From contig JAODLY010000044.1 in NCBI GenBank assembly GCA_025464445.1, positions 91,430-155,429 on the forward strand: a stretch of DNA of 64,000 nucleotides, in the 5' to 3' direction. How positions within the stretch are numbered: the stretch's first letter is position 1; the number at the start of each line of letters is the position of its first letter. Origin of the DNA: Rhodoglobus sp. Lineage in GTDB: Bacteria > Actinomycetota > Actinomycetes > Actinomycetales > Microbacteriaceae. A program made the translations under genes and the position numbers. The notes under the pieces were generated by a model. That model did no database searches. It had not been told where the DNA came from and saw nothing but the letters and a program-made list of their open reading frames with translations. Below are positions 14,969-23,173 of this stretch, piece after piece.

Positions 14969-16237
14969 CTAGCCGCGCACCTGGCCGCTGCCGCGCACAA
15001 CCCACTTCGTGCTGGTGAGCTCGGCGAGGCCCATCGGGCCACGCGCGTGCAGCTTCTGGGTGGAGATGCCGACCTCCGCCCCGAAGCCGAACTCGCCGCC
15101 GTCGGTGAAGCGCGTGGAGGCGTTGACCATGACAACAGCCGAGTCGACCTCGGCGAGAAAACGCTCGGCCCTGGCGAGATCGTTCGTGACAATCGACTCG
15201 GTGTGGTGCGTCGAGTAGCGGCGGATGTGATCCAGCGCGCCGTCAAGGTCGTCGACCACCGCGACGGCGATATCGAGCGACATGTATTCGGTGGTCCAGT
15301 CGTCTTCGGTGGCCGCAACGGCATCCGCAAACACCGCGCGGGTGCGCTCATCGGCGTGGATCGTCACACCCGCTTCGCGCAGCCGGGCGAGCACCGGCGG
15401 CAACAGCCGTTCGGCGGATGCCGCGTGCACGAGCAGCGTCTCGAGCGCGTTGCACACGCTGGGACGTTGCACTTTCGAATTGTGCACGATCTGCACAGCC
15501 GACTCGACGTCGGCGGACTCGTCGAGGTACACGTGCACGACCCCTGCACCGGTCTCGATAACCGGCACGGTGGACTCGGCGACGACCGAGTTGATCAGGT
15601 CGGCGCTGCCGCGCGGGATGAGCACGTCGACGTATCCGCGGGCGCGCATGAGCTGCGTGGCGCCCTCGCGACCGAACTCGTCGATTGTCTGCACGGCTTC
15701 GATCGGCAGGCCGGTCTCGAAGAGTGCGGACTGGATCACCTCGACGAGCACGCGGTTCGTGTTCTCGGCCGCGGAACCCCCGCGCAGCACGACGGCGTTG
15801 CCACTCTTGAGGGCGAGCACCGCGATGTCGATTGTGACGTTCGGGCGCGCCTCGTAGATCGCGCCGACGACCCCGAACGGCACGCGCAGTTGAGTGAGCT
15901 GCAGGCCGTTGGCGAGCGACGACCCGCGCACGACATCCCCGATCGGATCGGGCAGGGCGACGATCTCGCGCACGGCTCTCGCGAGCGCGGCCAAACGCCT
16001 CTCGTCGAGCCGCAGCCTGTCGATGAGTCCCGCGGAGAGCCCGTTCTGCTGCCCATTCGCGATGTCGATCCGATTGGCGGGCAGGATGCGGCTCTCGTTC
16101 TGCATGATTGCGGCCGCGATGGCCTGCAGCGCTGCGTTCTTCTGCGCCGTGGTGGCCTGCGCGAGCACGCGGGACGCGGCGCGGGACGCCTCGAGTTTCT
16201 GGGTGAACGACGGTGCGTCGATCAGGGTGTCGGTCAT
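14969..16237 (-). CDS. proA: Gamma-glutamyl phosphate reductase (glutamate-5-semialdehyde dehydrogenase)
   Basis: 422 residues, normal length. It reduces gamma-glutamyl phosphate with NADPH, the second step of proline synthesis. Landmarks are GLSAGLIDRLRLDERRLAALA near 50, LRVPFGVVGAIYEARPNVT near 115, the active-site Cys region KVQRPSVCNALETLLVH near 255, and the closing FGFGAEVGISTQKLHARGPMG near 390. It lies 60 bp downstream of proB, with which it acts. Confidence 0.97.
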   Translation of the reverse strand: MTDTLIDAPSFTQKLEASRAASRVLAQATTAQKNAALQAIAAAIMQNESRILPANRIDIANGQQNGLSAGLIDRLRLDERRLAALARAVREIVALPDPIGDVVRGSSLANGLQLTQLRVPFGVVGAIYEARPNVTIDIAVLALKSGNAVVLRGGSAAENTNRVLVEVIQSALFETGLPIEAVQTIDEFGREGATQLMRARGYVDVLIPRGSADLINSVVAESTVPVIETGAGVVHVYLDESADVESAVQIVHNSKVQRPSVCNALETLLVHAASAERLLPPVLARLREAGVTIHADERTRAVFADAVAATEDDWTTEYMSLDIAVAVVDDLDGALDHIRRYSTHHTESIVTNDLARAERFLAEVDSAVVMVNASTRFTDGGEFGFGAEVGISTQKLHARGPMGLAELTSTKWVVRGSGQVRG

Positions 16238-16297
16238 GGGTCGAGTTTACGTTCAGGTGCGTGCCCGGTCATCCTGGAAAGGGGCCCACCACGCGCG

Positions 16298-17098
16298 TCA
16301 GAGGGCCTGCGCGGCCTCGAACCAGGTGCCGAGCTCGGCGCCGGTGAGCGCATCGGCGACGCTCCCGGTCGCGGCTAGCAACACCGGGATGCCGGATGCC
16401 GCGGCGATCCTGGCAGCTGCGACCTTCGTGCCGGCACCCCCGGTCCCCACTCCGGCAGCACCGATGTCCCCGAATTCGACACCGGCGAGGTCATCGTCGA
16501 ACTTCACGGTCTCGATCTTGCGAGCCCCGGGCTCGCCGGGCGGGCGGGTGTACAGCGCGTCGACGTCGGAGAGCAGCACCAGCACGTCGGCGTGCACGAG
16601 CACCGAGACCATTGCGGCCAGCCTGTCGTTGTCTCCGAACCGGATCTCCTGGGTCGCCACGGTATCGTTCTCGTTGACGATCGGCAGGATGCGCAGCCCC
16701 AGCAGCCGCTCCATCGCCCGCTGAGCGTTGCTGCGGTGGGTGGGGTTCTCCATGTCCCCAGCGGTCAGCAGGATCTGCCCGGCCACGATCTTGTAGCGGT
16801 CCAGGCTCTCCTGGTAGCGGAAGATGAGCACGTTCTGCCCCACCGCCGCCGCAGCCTGCTGGGTGGCGAGGTCTGTCGGCCGGCCGTCGAGCTTGAGAAA
16901 CGGGATGCCCGTGGCGATCGCCCCCGACGAGACGAGGATCACCTCGCTCCCCCGCCCGTGCGCCGCCGCGAGCGCGTCGACGAGCGGACCGATCTGCGAG
17001 ACGTTCGGGCCGCTGACCGACGACGACCCGACCTTCACGACGATGCGTCGGGCGGTGGGCAGGTCGGCGCGGGAGACGACAGTGCTAGTCACTGTCAT
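16298..17098 (-). CDS. proB: Glutamate 5-kinase, short form without PUA domain
   Basis: 266 residues. It phosphorylates glutamate with ATP, the first and feedback-controlled step of proline synthesis. The amino-acid-kinase fold is shown by [14 protein letters not shown] near 20, [10 protein letters not shown] near 57, VNENDTVAT near 142, DNDRLAAMV near 160 and [20 protein letters not shown] near 215. Enterobacterial enzymes carry an extra C-terminal PUA domain; this one stops after the kinase domain, as many actinobacterial copies do. The ATG at 17098 lies inside the last codons of obg (14-base overlap); the open frame upstream is antisense-like and was excluded. Confidence 0.95.
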   Translation of the reverse strand: MTVTSTVVSRADLPTARRIVVKVGSSSVSGPNVSQIGPLVDALAAAHGRGSEVILVSSGAIATGIPFLKLDGRPTDLATQQAAAAVGQNVLIFRYQESLDRYKIVAGQILLTAGDMENPTHRSNAQRAMERLLGLRILPIVNENDTVATQEIRFGDNDRLAAMVSVLVHADVLVLLSDVDALYTRPPGEPGARKIETVKFDDDLAGVEFGDIGAAGVGTGGAGTKVAAARIAAASGIPVLLAATGSVADALTGAELGTWFEAAQAL

Positions 17099-18641
17099 CC
17101 GATCGGGTTTCGATAGAACCGAGGTCTTCCGCCTTCTCGACTGCGAAGCCCTCATCCGTGTTCCAGATGCCGGCCAGCCGCTCGGTCTCGAGCTCTGCGC
17201 GGGCCTCTGCCTTGGCATCCATGCGCTCAAGGTAGGTGGCGCGGCGCTTGCGGTTCGTGTCGCGCCGGTTGTCGTCCAGACGCGAGTCGGTGCCGCGCGG
17301 GCTCGTGATGAGCTCGGCGGTGGATGACAGCGTCGGCTCCCAGTCGAATTCGCGGCCGGCGATCGAGACGCTCGCCCCTGGAACGGCGCCCGCCTTGAAC
17401 AGGTCGTCCTCGACGCCGAGCTTGGCGAGCCGGTCGGCGAGGAAGCCGACGGCCTCCTCGTTGTTGAAGTCGGTCTGCGCAACCCAGCGCTCCGGCTTCT
17501 CGCCGATCACGTGGTAGACGTTGCCGTAGGTGCCGCCGTCGACCCTGACGGCGAAATCCTTCTGGTTGACCGCTCGTGGCCGGATGATGATGCGCGCCTT
17601 CTGCGGCTCGGAGGCCTTGAGCGTGCGGTCGGCCTGCACCAGCTCGGCGAGCGCGAATGAGAGCTCGCGCAGGCCGTGGCGCGACACCGCGGATACCTCG
17701 AACACGCGGTACCCGCGCGCTTCGAGTTCCGGGCGCACCAGGTCGGCCAGCTCGCGGCCCTCCGGCACGTCGGTCTTGTTCAGCGCGATGAGCTGCTGGC
17801 GCTCGAGCAGCGGCAGCTGGCCCTCCGGCACCGGGTAGGCGGCGAGCTCCCCGAGAATCACGTCGAGGTCGCTTATCGGGTCGCGGCCCGGCTCAAGCGT
17901 CGCGCAGTCGAGCACGTGCAGCAGGGCCGTGCAGCGTTCGACGTGGCGCAAGAACTCGAGTCCGAGGCCCTTGCCCTCACTCGCGCCCTCGATGAGGCCG
18001 GGCACATCGGCGATCGTGTAGCGGGTCTCCCCGGACTCGACGACCCCGAGGTTCGGGTGAAGCGTGGTGAACGGGTAGTCCGCGATCTTCGGCTTCGCTG
18101 CGCTCATGGCGGCGACGAGGCTGGACTTGCCGGCCGACGGGTAGCCGACGAGCGCAACATCCGCAACGACCTTGAGCTCGAGGAACACGTCGCCCTCGAA
18201 GCCAGGGGTGCCGAGGAGGGCGAATCCGGGGGCTTTGCGCTTCGTGGTCGCGAGCGCGGCGTTGCCGAGCCCGCCCTGGCCACCCGGGCCGACGACGATA
18301 CGCAGGCCGGGGGCATCCATGTCGAGCAGCTGGTTGCCTTCGGCATCCTTGACGACGGTGCCGACGGGCACAGCGAGCAGCAGCTCCTCGCCGGAGGTGC
18401 CGCTCTTGTGGTCGCCCTGGCCCGGCTGGCCGTGCTCAGACTTGCGGTGCGGCGCCCGGTGGAAACCGAGCAGGGTCGTGACCTGCGGGTCGCTCACCAG
18501 CACGATGTCGCCGCCGTCACCGCCGTTGCCCCCATCCGGGCCGGCGAGCGGCTTGAATTTCTCGCGCTTCACGGAGACGCAGCCATTGCCGCCGTGCCCC
18601 GCAAGGAGGTGGAGGGTGACCTGGTCGACGAATGACGCCAT
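17085..18641 (-). CDS. obg: GTPase Obg (CgtA), ribosome assembly
   Basis: 518 residues, longer than the 430-480 usual elsewhere but normal for actinobacteria with an extended C-terminus. Order: glycine-rich Obg fold at 1-160 ([17 protein letters not shown]), G domain with GYPSAGKSS near 168, the [12 protein letters not shown] switch and NKTDVPEG, then the OCT domain near 365-440, and an acidic tail. It acts in late 50S assembly and in the stress response. The usual context rplU-rpmA-obg is present. AAGGAGAG precedes the ATG. Confidence 0.97.
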   Translation of the reverse strand: MASFVDQVTLHLLAGHGGNGCVSVKREKFKPLAGPDGGNGGDGGDIVLVSDPQVTTLLGFHRAPHRKSEHGQPGQGDHKSGTSGEELLLAVPVGTVVKDAEGNQLLDMDAPGLRIVVGPGGQGGLGNAALATTKRKAPGFALLGTPGFEGDVFLELKVVADVALVGYPSAGKSSLVAAMSAAKPKIADYPFTTLHPNLGVVESGETRYTIADVPGLIEGASEGKGLGLEFLRHVERCTALLHVLDCATLEPGRDPISDLDVILGELAAYPVPEGQLPLLERQQLIALNKTDVPEGRELADLVRPELEARGYRVFEVSAVSRHGLRELSFALAELVQADRTLKASEPQKARIIIRPRAVNQKDFAVRVDGGTYGNVYHVIGEKPERWVAQTDFNNEEAVGFLADRLAKLGVEDDLFKAGAVPGASVSIAGREFDWEPTLSSTAELITSPRGTDSRLDDNRRDTNRKRRATYLERMDAKAEARAELETERLAGIWNTDEGFAVEKAEDLGSIETRSDDSD

Positions 18642-18671
18642 GGCACTCTCCTTACGGTGTTAAAGGGTGAA

Positions 18672-18689
18672 AGCGAGCCGAAGCTCGCT
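18672..18689 (-). terminator. UUCG-loop hairpin between rpmA and obg
   Basis: On the minus strand AGCGAGC, TTCG, GCTCGCT form a stable stem with a UUCG-type tetraloop followed by TTTC. It lies between rpmA and obg and would let ribosomal protein transcripts outnumber obg transcripts. Confidence 0.5.
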
Positions 18690-18760
18690 CTCAGTTGAAA
18701 TTGGGCCCCCGCTGAGCAGTCCAGACGATTCGAAGAATCGGGTGGCGGCTCAGTAGGGGA

Positions 18761-19015
18761 CTAAGCGGAGGTGACGATGTTGATGACCTTGCGGCCACCC
18801 TTCGCACCGAACTCGACAGCGCCCGCCGCGAGGGCGAACAGCGTGTCGTCTCCACCGCGGCCGACGTTGGCGCCCGGGTGGAAGTGGGTTCCGCGCTGGC
18901 GGACGATGATCTCGCCGGCGAGAACTACCTGGCCGCCGAAGCGCTTCACGCCGAGGCGCTGCGCGTTCGAGTCGCGACCGTTGCGGGTGGAGCTAGCGCC
19001 CTTTTTATGTGCCAT
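18761..19015 (-). CDS. rpmA: 50S ribosomal protein L27
   Basis: 84 residues. Starts [16 protein letters not shown], the conserved N-terminus that reaches the peptidyl transferase centre; there is no Firmicutes-type cleaved extension. [16 protein letters not shown] and [16 protein letters not shown] are the family core. It lies 15 bp after rplU with AGGGAG ahead of the start. Confidence 0.98.
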   Translation of the reverse strand: MAHKKGASSTRNGRDSNAQRLGVKRFGGQVVLAGEIIVRQRGTHFHPGANVGRGGDDTLFALAAGAVEFGAKGGRKVINIVTSA

Positions 19016-19030
19016 GAGTAGTCAGCTCCC

Positions 19031-19339
19031 TTAAGCGATGCTTGTGATCTTGATACGGGTCTGCTCCTGGCGGTGGCCCTGGCGCTTCTTGTATCCGGTC
19101 TTGTTCTTGAATTTCTGGATGACGATCTTCGGACCGCGCTCGTCACCGATGACCTCGGCGACGACCTTGATCTTCGTCAGGGCCTTGGCATCGTGGGTGA
19201 TCTTGTCACCGTCGACGTACAGCACGGGAACGAGTTCGACGTTGCCGTCTTTGTCGCCCTTGATGCGGTCGAGTACCACGATCGTGCCGACCTCGACCTT
19301 TTCCTGCCGACCACCGGCGCGCACAACTGCGTAAACCAC
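19031..19339 (-). CDS. rplU: 50S ribosomal protein L21
   Basis: 102 residues with a GTG start ([17 protein letters not shown]). The C-terminal [15 protein letters not shown] is the 23S rRNA-binding signature. First gene of the rplU-rpmA-obg unit, transcribed from the promoter at 19408-19436. Confidence 0.98.
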   Translation of the reverse strand: MVYAVVRAGGRQEKVEVGTIVVLDRIKGDKDGNVELVPVLYVDGDKITHDAKALTKIKVVAEVIGDERGPKIVIQKFKNKTGYKKRQGHRQEQTRIKITSIA

Positions 19340-19407
19340 TTTGACCCTAACGTTGGAAGCTATTGGCGTTCGATTGCGGGCTCGGCCCAGCAGACACCAA
19401 GGGTCAA

Positions 19408-19436
19408 CGATACCCGACTTTTAGGGCCCCGGTCAA
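19408..19436 (-). promoter_or_regulatory. Promoter of rplU-rpmA-obg
   Basis: On the minus strand TTGACC (19436-19431), an 18-base spacer and TATCGT (19413-19408), about 70 bp before the rplU start. It shares its region with the start of the divergent gene at 19465. Confidence 0.5.
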
Positions 19437-19464
19437 ACGACCCGTGCCAGCCTACAATCGGGCC

Positions 19465-19731
19465 ATGACCGTGTTGATCGACCAGCCCATCTGGCCGGCG
19501 CATGACACGGTATGGGCCCACATCGTCAGCGATACCTCGCTGGATGAGCTGCATGCGTTCGCGGCATCGGCAGGCCTTCCGCGGCGCGGCTTCGACCTCG
19601 ACCATTACGACGTGCCCGCGCGGATGTGGCACGAGCTCGTGGCCCTCGGTGCCGAACCCGTCGGGGTGCGCGAATTCGTCGAGCGGTTGCGGGCCAGCGG
19701 CCTGCGCGTGCCGCAGCGCGACAGGCATTGA
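19465..19731 (+). CDS. DUF4031 domain protein
   Basis: 88 residues covering the whole DUF4031 domain: TVLIDQPIWPAHDTVWAHIVSD, then ELHAFAASAGLPRRGFDLDHYDVPA and VREFVERLRASGLR. The function is unknown; the domain is usually a stand-alone small actinobacterial protein. TACAAT at 19453-19458 is only six bases before the ATG, so the transcript is probably leaderless; the longer open frame upstream overlaps the divergent rplU promoter and was not used. Confidence 0.82.
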   Translation: MTVLIDQPIWPAHDTVWAHIVSDTSLDELHAFAASAGLPRRGFDLDHYDVPARMWHELVALGAEPVGVREFVERLRASGLRVPQRDRH

Positions 19732-19774
19732 GGGCGGTGCCGCCGTCGTCCCGCGGCGTGGTGCTGCTGTATTG

Positions 19775-19830
19775 CTATGTCAGTTCGCGCGAACGTTGGC
19801 GCGAACTGACATACGAAAACGGGTTGCCGC
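19775..19830 (+). repeat. REP-like palindromic repeat, copy 1
   Basis: A perfect 15-bp inverted repeat (TATGTCAGTTCGCGC, eight-base spacer GAACGTTG, complement) followed by AAAACGGGTTGCCGC. The same 56 bp with one extra base recurs in the same orientation at 23098-23154. It lies between convergent genes and could also terminate both. Confidence 0.8.
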
Positions 19831-19847
19831 GATGGGCGGCCGGCCGC

Positions 19848-21245
19848 TCACCAGTTGAGCGAGAACCCGTCGAGGCTCTTGACGACCTTGCCGCTCGCTA
19901 TCTCCACGAAAACGGTCTCGGTGCCCACGAATCGTGCGTCGTAGAAGTAGCCGTCGCTCACCGCCGCCGACGTGTCGGGCACGGTGTCGATCGCCACGTA
20001 CTGCCCGTTCGGCGAGATGGAGAAACTCTCGATGCTGCCCGCGTCGTTGGGCGTGCGGTAGAGCACCGTCGACGTCGTGCCATCGTCGAACGCGAGCACG
20101 CTCGAGAAGCGCTTGCCGCCGGGCTGGGCGATCACGACCTTCTCCACCCTGCCGCCCGTGGGGACGAGTTCGGCGACCCCGAGGTAGGTCGGGCTGCCGC
20201 TGTTGTCGACAGGTGATGCGGCTATTCGCACCTGGGTTCCGTCCGCGATGGTCAGCACGGCAGTGCCGAACGGGTCGTTGACGGTGACGACTGTGCCATC
20301 CCGCGAGACAAGCCCGAGGTCGTTGAACTGCCCGAGCGGCGTGACTGCGCCCGCCGTGAGCGGATCGATGAGGAAGAGGCTGCGCTCCCGGCTGAGCGCC
20401 AGCAAGCCCGTTCCCTCAGGCATCATCTGCCATGCCAGCACCCGCAAGGGCTTCCCGTCGAGACCGGTCACCGGCGCGACCACGCGGGCACCCTGGAGGT
20501 CGAGAAACATGAGCGTCGACGAATACGCGGGAGTTATGCTGTCGCCCGCGCTCGTGAATGTGAAGCCGATCATGGTGCCGGTGGGGGATGCTCCGAGCTT
20601 CTGCACCACACCCGCCTCTGGCAGTTTCACCTGCTCCACCGCCCCGTCGGTGAGGCTCACGAGCGCGAGCGAGCTGGTCTTGTCGTCGGCGAGGGTCGCG
20701 ACGGCAAGTGCCCCCTCGCTGCGGACGAAATCCTGGATGTGCGGCGCCGAGTACACGACAGTGCCACCAGTTGCGCCGAGGGTCGTGCGCATGATGTCGT
20801 CGTTCGGCTGTCCCCTGTGCAGGTAGTACAGGTCGGGGCTGGCAGTCGTGAACGTGTAGCTGATCGTGGAGGGCTGCGCTTGGTAGATGCTCGTGACCCC
20901 GTCGATGCGCACCTGGTAGCGCGTGCCGTACTCGAGCCGGCCGGCGAACTGCACCGCAATGAGGTCGCCCTTCGTGGTTACGGTGTGCGCCGCACCCGGC
21001 GTCACGACAACCTGGGCGGCTTTCAGCTGCGCGACCGGCTGGTTGGCGAACAGCCGCAGCTGCTGCCCCGGCTGGTCGATCACCGCCTTCACGTCTACCT
21101 GGGCACTCGAGAGCTTGGGCCCCTGCAGGTAGCCCAGCGTGAAGAAGACGCCGCACAGCACAACGAGCGACACGACGACGGTGCTGAGCGCGCGGCGGAA
21201 CCGCCCCAGCGACCGCGGGCGCAGCTCAGTAGAGGTACGGCTCAC
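19848..21245 (-). CDS. Secreted or membrane-anchored propeller-like protein, unknown function
   Basis: 465 residues from a GTG at 21245, overlapping the upstream gene by 20 bases. The basic N-terminus (RPRSLGRFRR) precedes one membrane segment (about 15-40, ALSTVVVSLVVLCGVFFTLGYL). The rest is extracytoplasmic: an N-terminal Ig-like part with VDVKAVIDQPGQQLRLFANQPV, then repeated beta-strand blades (STLMFLDLQGARVVAPVTGLDG, SLFLIDPLTAGAVTPLGQF, SPNGQYVAIDTVPDTS) like a WD40/TolB-type propeller. The substrate is unknown. It is the last gene of a three-gene unit with a permease pair, so it may help sense or present the transported compound. Confidence 0.7.
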   Translation of the reverse strand: MSRTSTELRPRSLGRFRRALSTVVVSLVVLCGVFFTLGYLQGPKLSSAQVDVKAVIDQPGQQLRLFANQPVAQLKAAQVVVTPGAAHTVTTKGDLIAVQFAGRLEYGTRYQVRIDGVTSIYQAQPSTISYTFTTASPDLYYLHRGQPNDDIMRTTLGATGGTVVYSAPHIQDFVRSEGALAVATLADDKTSSLALVSLTDGAVEQVKLPEAGVVQKLGASPTGTMIGFTFTSAGDSITPAYSSTLMFLDLQGARVVAPVTGLDGKPLRVLAWQMMPEGTGLLALSRERSLFLIDPLTAGAVTPLGQFNDLGLVSRDGTVVTVNDPFGTAVLTIADGTQVRIAASPVDNSGSPTYLGVAELVPTGGRVEKVVIAQPGGKRFSSVLAFDDGTTSTVLYRTPNDAGSIESFSISPNGQYVAIDTVPDTSAAVSDGYFYDARFVGTETVFVEIASGKVVKSLDGFSLNW

Positions 21246-21978
21246 TCGGCTGCTCCACCGCCAGCACATTTGCGGGCTCGAGGGCGATGCCCTGCGCGCT
21301 CGTCGTGCTTCGGTTCGCGGTGAATCCTCCCGTCGCCTCGACCCAATCGCCGGCCTTGAACGTCGACGTCCAGTTCGGGTAGTACACGGGGATGCCGACC
21401 GGCTGCGCATCGACAGCGCAGCACGTGACGACGAAACGGGACACGTAGAAGACGTTGTCCGGGTCGTCGGGGTCGACGGTGATGAAGCCCACCACATCCA
21501 CAGGTTTGCCACTGTAGAAGGCGAGGTCGTTTGTCTGGCGCAGCAACGACGCCCAATCGACGACAGTGAACTTCGCGAAGGCGCCGGCCGGAGACGATGC
21601 CACGGTGTCCACGTTCTGCGCCTGGGCGCCGACCGTCGTGCTGTTGATGCTGCGCTGGTCGGCGGTGGCGCTTGTGAGGGTCGCCGGCGGGAGCGCCACC
21701 ATCGTTATCGCGATGACCGCAGCGATCGCCAGGCCCAGGAAGGAGAGCAGTCGCGGCAGGCGCGCGGGCGGAGCATCCTCGTCGTCCCGATGGCCGCGCC
21801 GGGCGAGCAGGCCTGCGACGACGAGCACGAGGGCGATGCCGGCCATGATCACGGTGAAGACGATGTAGCGCGGGTGGATGTAGAGCACGAGCTGGTTGCT
21901 CGCCGCGAGCCAGACTGTCGCCACGAGCGCCGTCGCGACGAGTGCGACCCCGCGCCAACGCTGGAGGTTAGACCACAA
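21226..21978 (-). CDS. TIGR03943 family permease subunit
   Basis: 250 residues. Transmembrane segments lie at about 10-30, 35-60 and 80-98; the C-terminal half is a soluble domain (FAKFTVVDWASLLRQTNDLAFYSGKPVDVVGFITVD, VSRFVVTCCAVDAQPVGIPV) with the conserved CC pair. This family is nearly always paired with a YraQ-type permease, as here (11-base overlap with the upstream gene). The pair is thought to move a metal or small anion; the substrate is unproved. Confidence 0.88.
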   Translation of the reverse strand: MWSNLQRWRGVALVATALVATVWLAASNQLVLYIHPRYIVFTVIMAGIALVLVVAGLLARRGHRDDEDAPPARLPRLLSFLGLAIAAVIAITMVALPPATLTSATADQRSINSTTVGAQAQNVDTVASSPAGAFAKFTVVDWASLLRQTNDLAFYSGKPVDVVGFITVDPDDPDNVFYVSRFVVTCCAVDAQPVGIPVYYPNWTSTFKAGDWVEATGGFTANRSTTSAQGIALEPANVLAVEQPSEPYLY

Positions 21979-23032
21979 AGTTCACCACCGCCCCGATGAG
22001 AGCGCTCAGCAGCGCGACGATGACCGTGAGCTGCACGAGCACCCTCGTGGTGAACGTCGTGCGCAGGATCGCGAGCATCTTGATGTCGATTATCGGCCCG
22101 AAGACGAGGAAGGTGGCTATCGAACCGGGCATGAAGCTCGATGCGAAGGGGAGGATGAAGAACGCGTCGACGTTCGAGCAGACAGCGATAACGAATGCGA
22201 GCACCATCATCGCGAGGATCGACCACACGGGGTTGCTCCCGAGGGTAACGAGCACCTGCCGCGGAACGAGCACCTGGATGCCACCGGCCACGAGCGCGCC
22301 GATGAACAACGCCGGCGTGATGACACTCGTCTCACGAACGAACAGGTCGACGCTCTTGCTCCACCGGGATTGCTCGTGCTCATGGTCGGCCGGGCGCCGG
22401 CATTCGGCGGCGAAGCGCGGCGTTAGCAGGCTGTCCTGCTGGGGGTGCAGGCTGAACAGCCAGCCGACGATGTTGGCGATGGCGAGCCCGCCGATGATCC
22501 GCGCGACGAGGATGCCGTTGTCGAAGCCGAATGCCTGGTGGGTCGTGACGATGGTGATCGGGTTGATGATCGGCGCGGCGAGCAGGAAGGTCATCGATTC
22601 GGCCACGGTGAAGCCCTTGACGATGAGCCCGCGGGCGAGCGGCACGTTTCCGCATTCGCATACCGGCAGGAAGATGCCGAAACAGGAGATACACAGGCGC
22701 CGAAGCACAGGATTGCGCGGCAGCCAGCGCATGAGCAGCCCTTCGGGCAGCCACACCTGCACGATTATCGACAGCAGGATGCCGAGGATCACGAACGGCA
22801 GCGACTCGATCACGACACTGATGCTGAGGGTCAGCAGGTCTTGCAGCTGGTTCGGCAGTGAGAACCCCGCGCCGTCGGCGAGTCCGCGCACGGCGAGCAG
22901 GCCGGCGAGTGCCAGGATGCCGACGATCATCCACACCCAGCGGGATGCGGGCAAGCGCGGTCGCTCGTCGTGGTCGTGCCCGGGATGCTGCGGGTTGTCG
23001 ACCCGCGCCCGGTCCGGCGCCCGTGTACTCAC
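21968..23032 (-). CDS. YraQ/ArsP-type permease
   Basis: 354 residues, GTG start. About eight to ten membrane segments. The family motif CECGN (FLPVCECGNVPLARGLI, near residue 125) and a matching second half (FVIAVCSNVDAFFILPFASS near 290) are both present. A His-rich cytoplasmic N-terminus (HPGHDHDERP) and loop (HEHEQS) suggest metal contact. Members export organoarsenicals or unknown ions. First gene of the three-gene unit; repeat copy 2 lies 66 bp upstream of its start. Confidence 0.88.
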   Translation of the reverse strand: MSTRAPDRARVDNPQHPGHDHDERPRLPASRWVWMIVGILALAGLLAVRGLADGAGFSLPNQLQDLLTLSISVVIESLPFVILGILLSIIVQVWLPEGLLMRWLPRNPVLRRLCISCFGIFLPVCECGNVPLARGLIVKGFTVAESMTFLLAAPIINPITIVTTHQAFGFDNGILVARIIGGLAIANIVGWLFSLHPQQDSLLTPRFAAECRRPADHEHEQSRWSKSVDLFVRETSVITPALFIGALVAGGIQVLVPRQVLVTLGSNPVWSILAMMVLAFVIAVCSNVDAFFILPFASSFMPGSIATFLVFGPIIDIKMLAILRTTFTTRVLVQLTVIVALLSALIGAVVNFVV

Positions 23033-23097
23033 GCAGCGATCCTAAGCGGGCGACGCCGTGAGACCGGATCGACCGCGCAGGCGGACCCGCGAATTTC

Positions 23098-23154
23098 CTA
23101 TGTCAGTTCGCGCGAACGTTGGCGCGAACTGACATACGGAAAACGGGTTGCCGC
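23098..23154 (+). repeat. REP-like palindromic repeat, copy 2
   Basis: Same palindrome and right-hand tail as 19775-19830, same orientation, one base longer (CGGAAAAC instead of CGAAAAC). It lies between the permease start and the rne stop. The two copies bracket the three-gene permease unit. Confidence 0.8.
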
Positions 23155-23173
23155 CGCAGGAGCGACGCGACCC

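Noticed and set aside
15047..16378. Plus-strand frame of 443 codons over proA
   Set aside because: Antisense to proA throughout, His/Arg/Gly/Val rich, typical high-GC shadow.
19775..23154. Insertion sequence or composite transposon
   Set aside because: The flanking repeats are short direct copies of a palindrome, and none of the enclosed genes is a transposase. Retained only as a REP-like repeat finding.
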